7,413 bases of DNA from DASVBE01 sp036375995. Lineage in GTDB: Bacteria > Actinomycetota > Actinomycetes > Streptosporangiales > Streptosporangiaceae. Each line of letters opens with the position of its first letter. The first letter of the stretch is position 1. Below are positions 5,344-7,413 of this stretch, one piece after another. The notes under the pieces were generated by a model. It had not been told where the DNA came from. It made no database searches and saw nothing but the letters and a program-made list of their open reading frames with translations. The stretch lies in assembly GCA_036375995.1 (NCBI GenBank), contig DASVBE010000025.1, positions 1 to 7,413 on the forward strand, written 5' to 3'. The translations under genes and the position numbers were made by a program.

Positions 5344-6696
5344 CTAGCCCCGGCAGCCAACCGCATCAGGCGAGGGGGACGGGCCCGGCCCGTCCCCCTT
5401 CGTCATGCCGCCGGACCCCCGCGGGCCATGGCGGATGGCCGGCAGGGCGAGCAGCACGGCCGGGCTGGCCAGCCCGTACACCGCGGCGAAGGCCAGCAGC
5501 GGCCGGGCCCCGAGCACCGCCGCGACCGGCCCGATCACCGCGTACGCGGACCCGCCCAGCGCGAACGACCCGGTCAGCGAGAACGCGGTGGCCCGGGCCT
5601 GCAGCCCGGGCGGCACGTCCAGCTGCAGCGTGGTGGTCCAGAACGTGCCGGCCACCGCCGAGCCCACCCCGGCGGCCAGCGCCGCCGCGGCCACCGGGAT
5701 CAGCGGGGCGTGCAGCGCGAGCAGCAGGCATGGCAGCGGATACCCGAACGCGCCCAGGACCGACACCACCAGCGGCCGCCGCGGCCGCCGCCCGACCAGG
5801 ATCAGGCTGGCCCCCACCGACCCGGCGGCCAGCGCGGCGACGATGATCCCCCAGGCCCGGGCGCCGCCCAGGTAGTCCCGCGCCAGGATCGGGCCGAGCA
5901 GCAGGTACGGCGCCCAGGTGAACAGGTTGAACAGGGTGTACTGCAGGGTGGTCAGCCACAGCCAGGGCCGGGTCCGGAACGCGGCCCAGCCGTCGGCCAG
6001 GTCGCGCAGCGGCGAGGCGGCCGCGGCCCGGGCGGGCGGCATCCGCAGCAGCACCAGGGACAGCGCGCTGGCCCCGAAGCTGGCCGCGTCGATCGCGATC
6101 ACCGGCCCGGGACCGATCGCCGCGACCAGGATCCCGGCCAGCGCCGGGCCGCCGATCCTGGCCGTGGCGGAGGCCAGGCCGATCAGCGCGTTCGCGTCGC
6201 TGGCCTGGCCGGGCGGGGCCAGCTGCGGGGTCAGCGCGGTCAGCGCCGGGGTGAAGAACGCCTCCCCGGTGCCCTCGGCCGCCTGCAGCACGACGAACAC
6301 CCACACCGGCACGTGCCCGGCCAGCAGCGCGGCGGCCAGCGCGGCCTGGGCGGCGAACCGGAGCAGGTCCGCGCCGAGCATCACCGGCCGGCGGCCGATC
6401 CGGTCGGCCAGCACTCCCCCGCTGATCATCAGCAGGATCTGCGGGATCACCCCGGCGGCGAACACGAAGCCGAGCGCGGCGCTGTTACCGCCGTTGGACA
6501 GAACCGCGAACGCAACCGCCACTCCGGCCATCGCCGACCCGGTCACGGACACCGCATAACCCGCGTAGAACCGGCGGAAATTGCGCTCCCTCAGCAGCGC
6601 GCCGGCACTCTTTACAAGGCCATTTCTAGGTCTCTGACCTGAGGGTTTACTGCGACTGGCAACCCTTGCCGTCTTTCTTAGAAGCACGCAGATCAC
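5344..6696 (-). CDS. MFS transporter, MFS_3 / EntS-like (DHA3-type) exporter
   Basis: This 450-residue integral membrane protein has the hydrophobic pattern of a 12-helix major facilitator. N-terminal RERNFRRFYAGYAVSVTGSA (~36-55) leads into helix 1. Motif A of the first half is GGVLADRIGRRPVM (93-106). Family signatures follow: EGTGEAFFTPALTALTPQL (141-159), DANALIGLASATARIGGPA (167-185) and, in the second half, TFWTTTLQLDVPPGLQARAT (351-370) before the last helices. These fit the MFS_3/enterobactin-exporter and macrolide-efflux group, so proton-driven export of a small molecule is likely; the substrate is unknown. The start is a GTG (complement 6694-6696) with no clear ribosome site. The ~38 residues before the RNF motif are longer than usual, basic and encoded by AT-richer codons. 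The last ~20 residues are low complexity and read through the shared hairpin. It converges on the S53 gene and diverges from the recombinase. Confidence 0.88.
   Translation of the reverse strand: MICVLLRKTARVASRSKPSGQRPRNGLVKSAGALLRERNFRRFYAGYAVSVTGSAMAGVAVAFAVLSNGGNSAALGFVFAAGVIPQILLMISGGVLADRIGRRPVMLGADLLRFAAQAALAAALLAGHVPVWVFVVLQAAEGTGEAFFTPALTALTPQLAPPGQASDANALIGLASATARIGGPALAGILVAAIGPGPVIAIDAASFGASALSLVLLRMPPARAAAASPLRDLADGWAAFRTRPWLWLTTLQYTLFNLFTWAPYLLLGPILARDYLGGARAWGIIVAALAAGSVGASLILVGRRPRRPLVVSVLGAFGYPLPCLLLALHAPLIPVAAAALAAGVGSAVAGTFWTTTLQLDVPPGLQARATAFSLTGSFALGGSAYAVIGPVAAVLGARPLLAFAAVYGLASPAVLLALPAIRHGPRGSGGMTKGDGPGPSPSPDAVGCRG
5373..5399. terminator. Large GC hairpin between convergent genes, inside the MFS 3' end
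   Basis: AGGGGGACGGGCC (5373-5385) and GGCCCGTCCCCCT (5387-5399) are perfectly complementary around one central base, giving a hairpin of about 12 bp. It begins 49 bases after the peptidase stop. There is no T-tract on either strand, as is common for terminators in GC-rich actinomycetes. It probably ends the peptidase transcript and may also act on the exporter transcript from the other side. Confidence 0.5.
6628..6640. repeat. Short palindrome in the MFS 5' region
   Basis: AGGTC-TCT-GACCT is a perfect dyad with 5-bp arms. It lies within the unusual AT-richer N-terminal codons of the exporter and just before another copy of TTTACTGCG (6646-6654). It could be an operator if the real translation start is further downstream than the GTG at 6696. 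Confidence 0.3.
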
Positions 6697-6731
6697 GGTG
6701 CCAGCAATATCCGCCAGCCCGCAATAGCGAA

Positions 6732-6761
6732 ATTATTTACCGCGATTGCTGCCGCAGTAAA
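6732..6761 (-). promoter_or_regulatory. Probable promoter of the MFS gene with overlapping dyad operator
   Basis: On the minus strand TTTACT (complement of 6756-6761) is a good -35. TAAATA (complement 6734-6739, spacing 16) or AATAAT (complement 6732-6737, spacing 18) serves as -10. The predicted transcript start near 6727 leaves a ~30-base leader before the GTG. The same bases form a dyad: TTTACCGCG (6736-6744) against CGCAGTAAA (6753-6761), 9-bp arms with one mismatch and an 8-base centre. A repressor bound there would block the promoter. Confidence 0.42.
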
Positions 6762-6808
6762 TGCCCGCCGCGACGGCGCTAAGCTCATGTGTTCAGGAAG
6801 GATTACGC

Positions 6809-7413
6809 ATGATTCTCAGCGGCCTGATAGCCGCGGCCGGCCACGGCCCGGCGCCGGTGGAGTACGCCGTCGCGGTGGACCGCTACCTGGACAGCGCGAC
6901 GCTCGGCGCGGCGTCCCGCCGGGTCTACCGGATCTCGCTGACCGGCTGGGCCTGGCCGCTGGTGGACCGCGACCGGCCGGCCGGGGCGGGCCGCCGCCGG
7001 GCCGCGCCGCCCATCGTCCCGCTGGCCCTGCTCGACCGGCCGGAGGCGGCCGCCCGGCTGGCCGCGGCCACCGCGGCGCGCGCCGCCGTCGCGGGCGCCC
7101 GCACGGTGAACCGCGAGCTGTCCGCCCTCCGCAGCGCCGTCGGCTGGTGGCAGGAGCAGGGCTGGATCACCGCGGACCCAACCGCGGGCCTGCGCCACCT
7201 GTCCCGCCCGGCCCGCCCGCCGGCCGCGCTCGGCCCGGCCCGCCGTGCCGACCTGCTCCGCGCCCCGGCGGGACTGCGCGAGCACACGTTCTGGCGCCTG
7301 CTGGCCGACACCGGCGCACCGGCCGAGGAGATCCTCGCCCTGGACGCCGACCACCTGGACCTGGCCAGCCACCGCACCCGGCCCGCCGCGTACGCGGACC
7401 TGCGCTGGACCCC
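6809..7413 (+). CDS. Tyrosine recombinase/integrase, N-terminal part, catalytic Arg replaced by Pro
   Basis: The gene starts at ATG 6809, seven bases after AGGAAGG (6795-6801), and stays open for 201 codons to the window edge, so the C-terminus is missing. Residues ~18-130 fit the SAM-like core-binding domain of phage-integrase/XerD-type enzymes: YAVAVDRYLDSATLGAASRR, then RTVNRELSALRSAVGWWQEQGW, then PTAGLRHL. The catalytic domain begins near 140, with LREHTFWRLLADTGAPAEEI and LALDADHLDL. In active relatives this segment reads TGxRxxEL, with Arg as the first catalytic residue; here the position is Pro171 (codon CCG). The later His-x-x-Arg and Tyr motifs lie outside the window. Such enzymes cut and rejoin DNA at specific sites; this one may be inactive or a degenerate chromosomal relative. 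No attachment site or tRNA gene is visible. Confidence 0.78.
   Translation, partial: MILSGLIAAAGHGPAPVEYAVAVDRYLDSATLGAASRRVYRISLTGWAWPLVDRDRPAGAGRRRAAPPIVPLALLDRPEAAARLAAATAARAAVAGARTVNRELSALRSAVGWWQEQGWITADPTAGLRHLSRPARPPAALGPARRADLLRAPAGLREHTFWRLLADTGAPAEEILALDADHLDLASHRTRPAAYADLRWT

Noticed and set aside
3123..5366. A 747-codon open frame on the minus strand opposite the S53 peptidase
   Set aside because: It mirrors the G/C-ending codons of the peptidase, has Arg/Gly/Ala/Val-rich composition without any domain, and overlaps a gene with complete catalytic motifs.
5428..6642. A 404-codon + strand open frame over the MFS gene
   Set aside because: Its Gln/Arg/Gly/Pro-rich translation is the antisense of hydrophobic membrane helices and matches nothing.
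6803..7372. Minus-strand open frames over the recombinase
   Set aside because: Repetitive Arg/Gly/Ala/Val composition, no ribosome site and conflict with a recognisable integrase frame.
1..7413. CRISPR arrays, tRNA or rRNA genes, insertion sequences, toxin-antitoxin pairs
   Set aside because: I saw no regularly spaced palindromic repeats with spacers, no cloverleaf or rRNA-like sequence and no transposase motifs; the 11-bp array is far too short-period to be CRISPR.

Overview
The window comes from a very GC-rich bacterium with strong G/C bias at third codon positions. That bias, the secreted S53 peptidase, GTG starts and actinobacterial-style EEP, GNAT, YdeI-like and integrase sequences point to an actinomycete. 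No genus can be assigned from the sequence alone. The region looks like an ordinary-to-accessory patchwork of single-gene transcription units, not one long operon.

Left part (1-1720): an endonuclease/exonuclease/phosphatase-fold hydrolase (+) is followed at once by the remains of a GNAT acetyltransferase. The remnant has lost its 5' half and carries one frameshift. Its tail overlaps the 3' end of an oppositely oriented YdeI/OmpD-associated (DUF1905 + OmdA) protein. Upstream of that protein, on its own strand, lie five 7-bp elements spaced exactly 11 bp apart.

Middle (1721-3293): a gene-free, locally AT-richer block holds several RNA hairpins and a good intrinsic terminator that closes no visible + strand gene. 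It is a candidate small RNA or attenuator leader. Next comes an AlkD-like DNA alkylation repair glycosylase (+) with a suspicious C-terminal tail, then a non-coding interval with an 11-bp inverted repeat and a promoter.

Right part (3294-7413): a secreted pro-kumamolisin/sedolisin S53 peptidase (+) with an intact catalytic tetrad converges on an MFS exporter (-). A large near-perfect palindrome inside the last MFS codons probably ends the peptidase transcript. The exporter and a partial tyrosine recombinase (+, running off the window) diverge from a short AT-rich spacer packed with dyads. The recombinase has proline where the first catalytic arginine is expected.

No established multi-gene defence, biosynthetic or mobile system is evident. 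The items most worth a second look are the 11-bp phased repeats, the orphan-terminator RNA candidate, the dyad-rich divergent promoter and the recombinase lacking its arginine.
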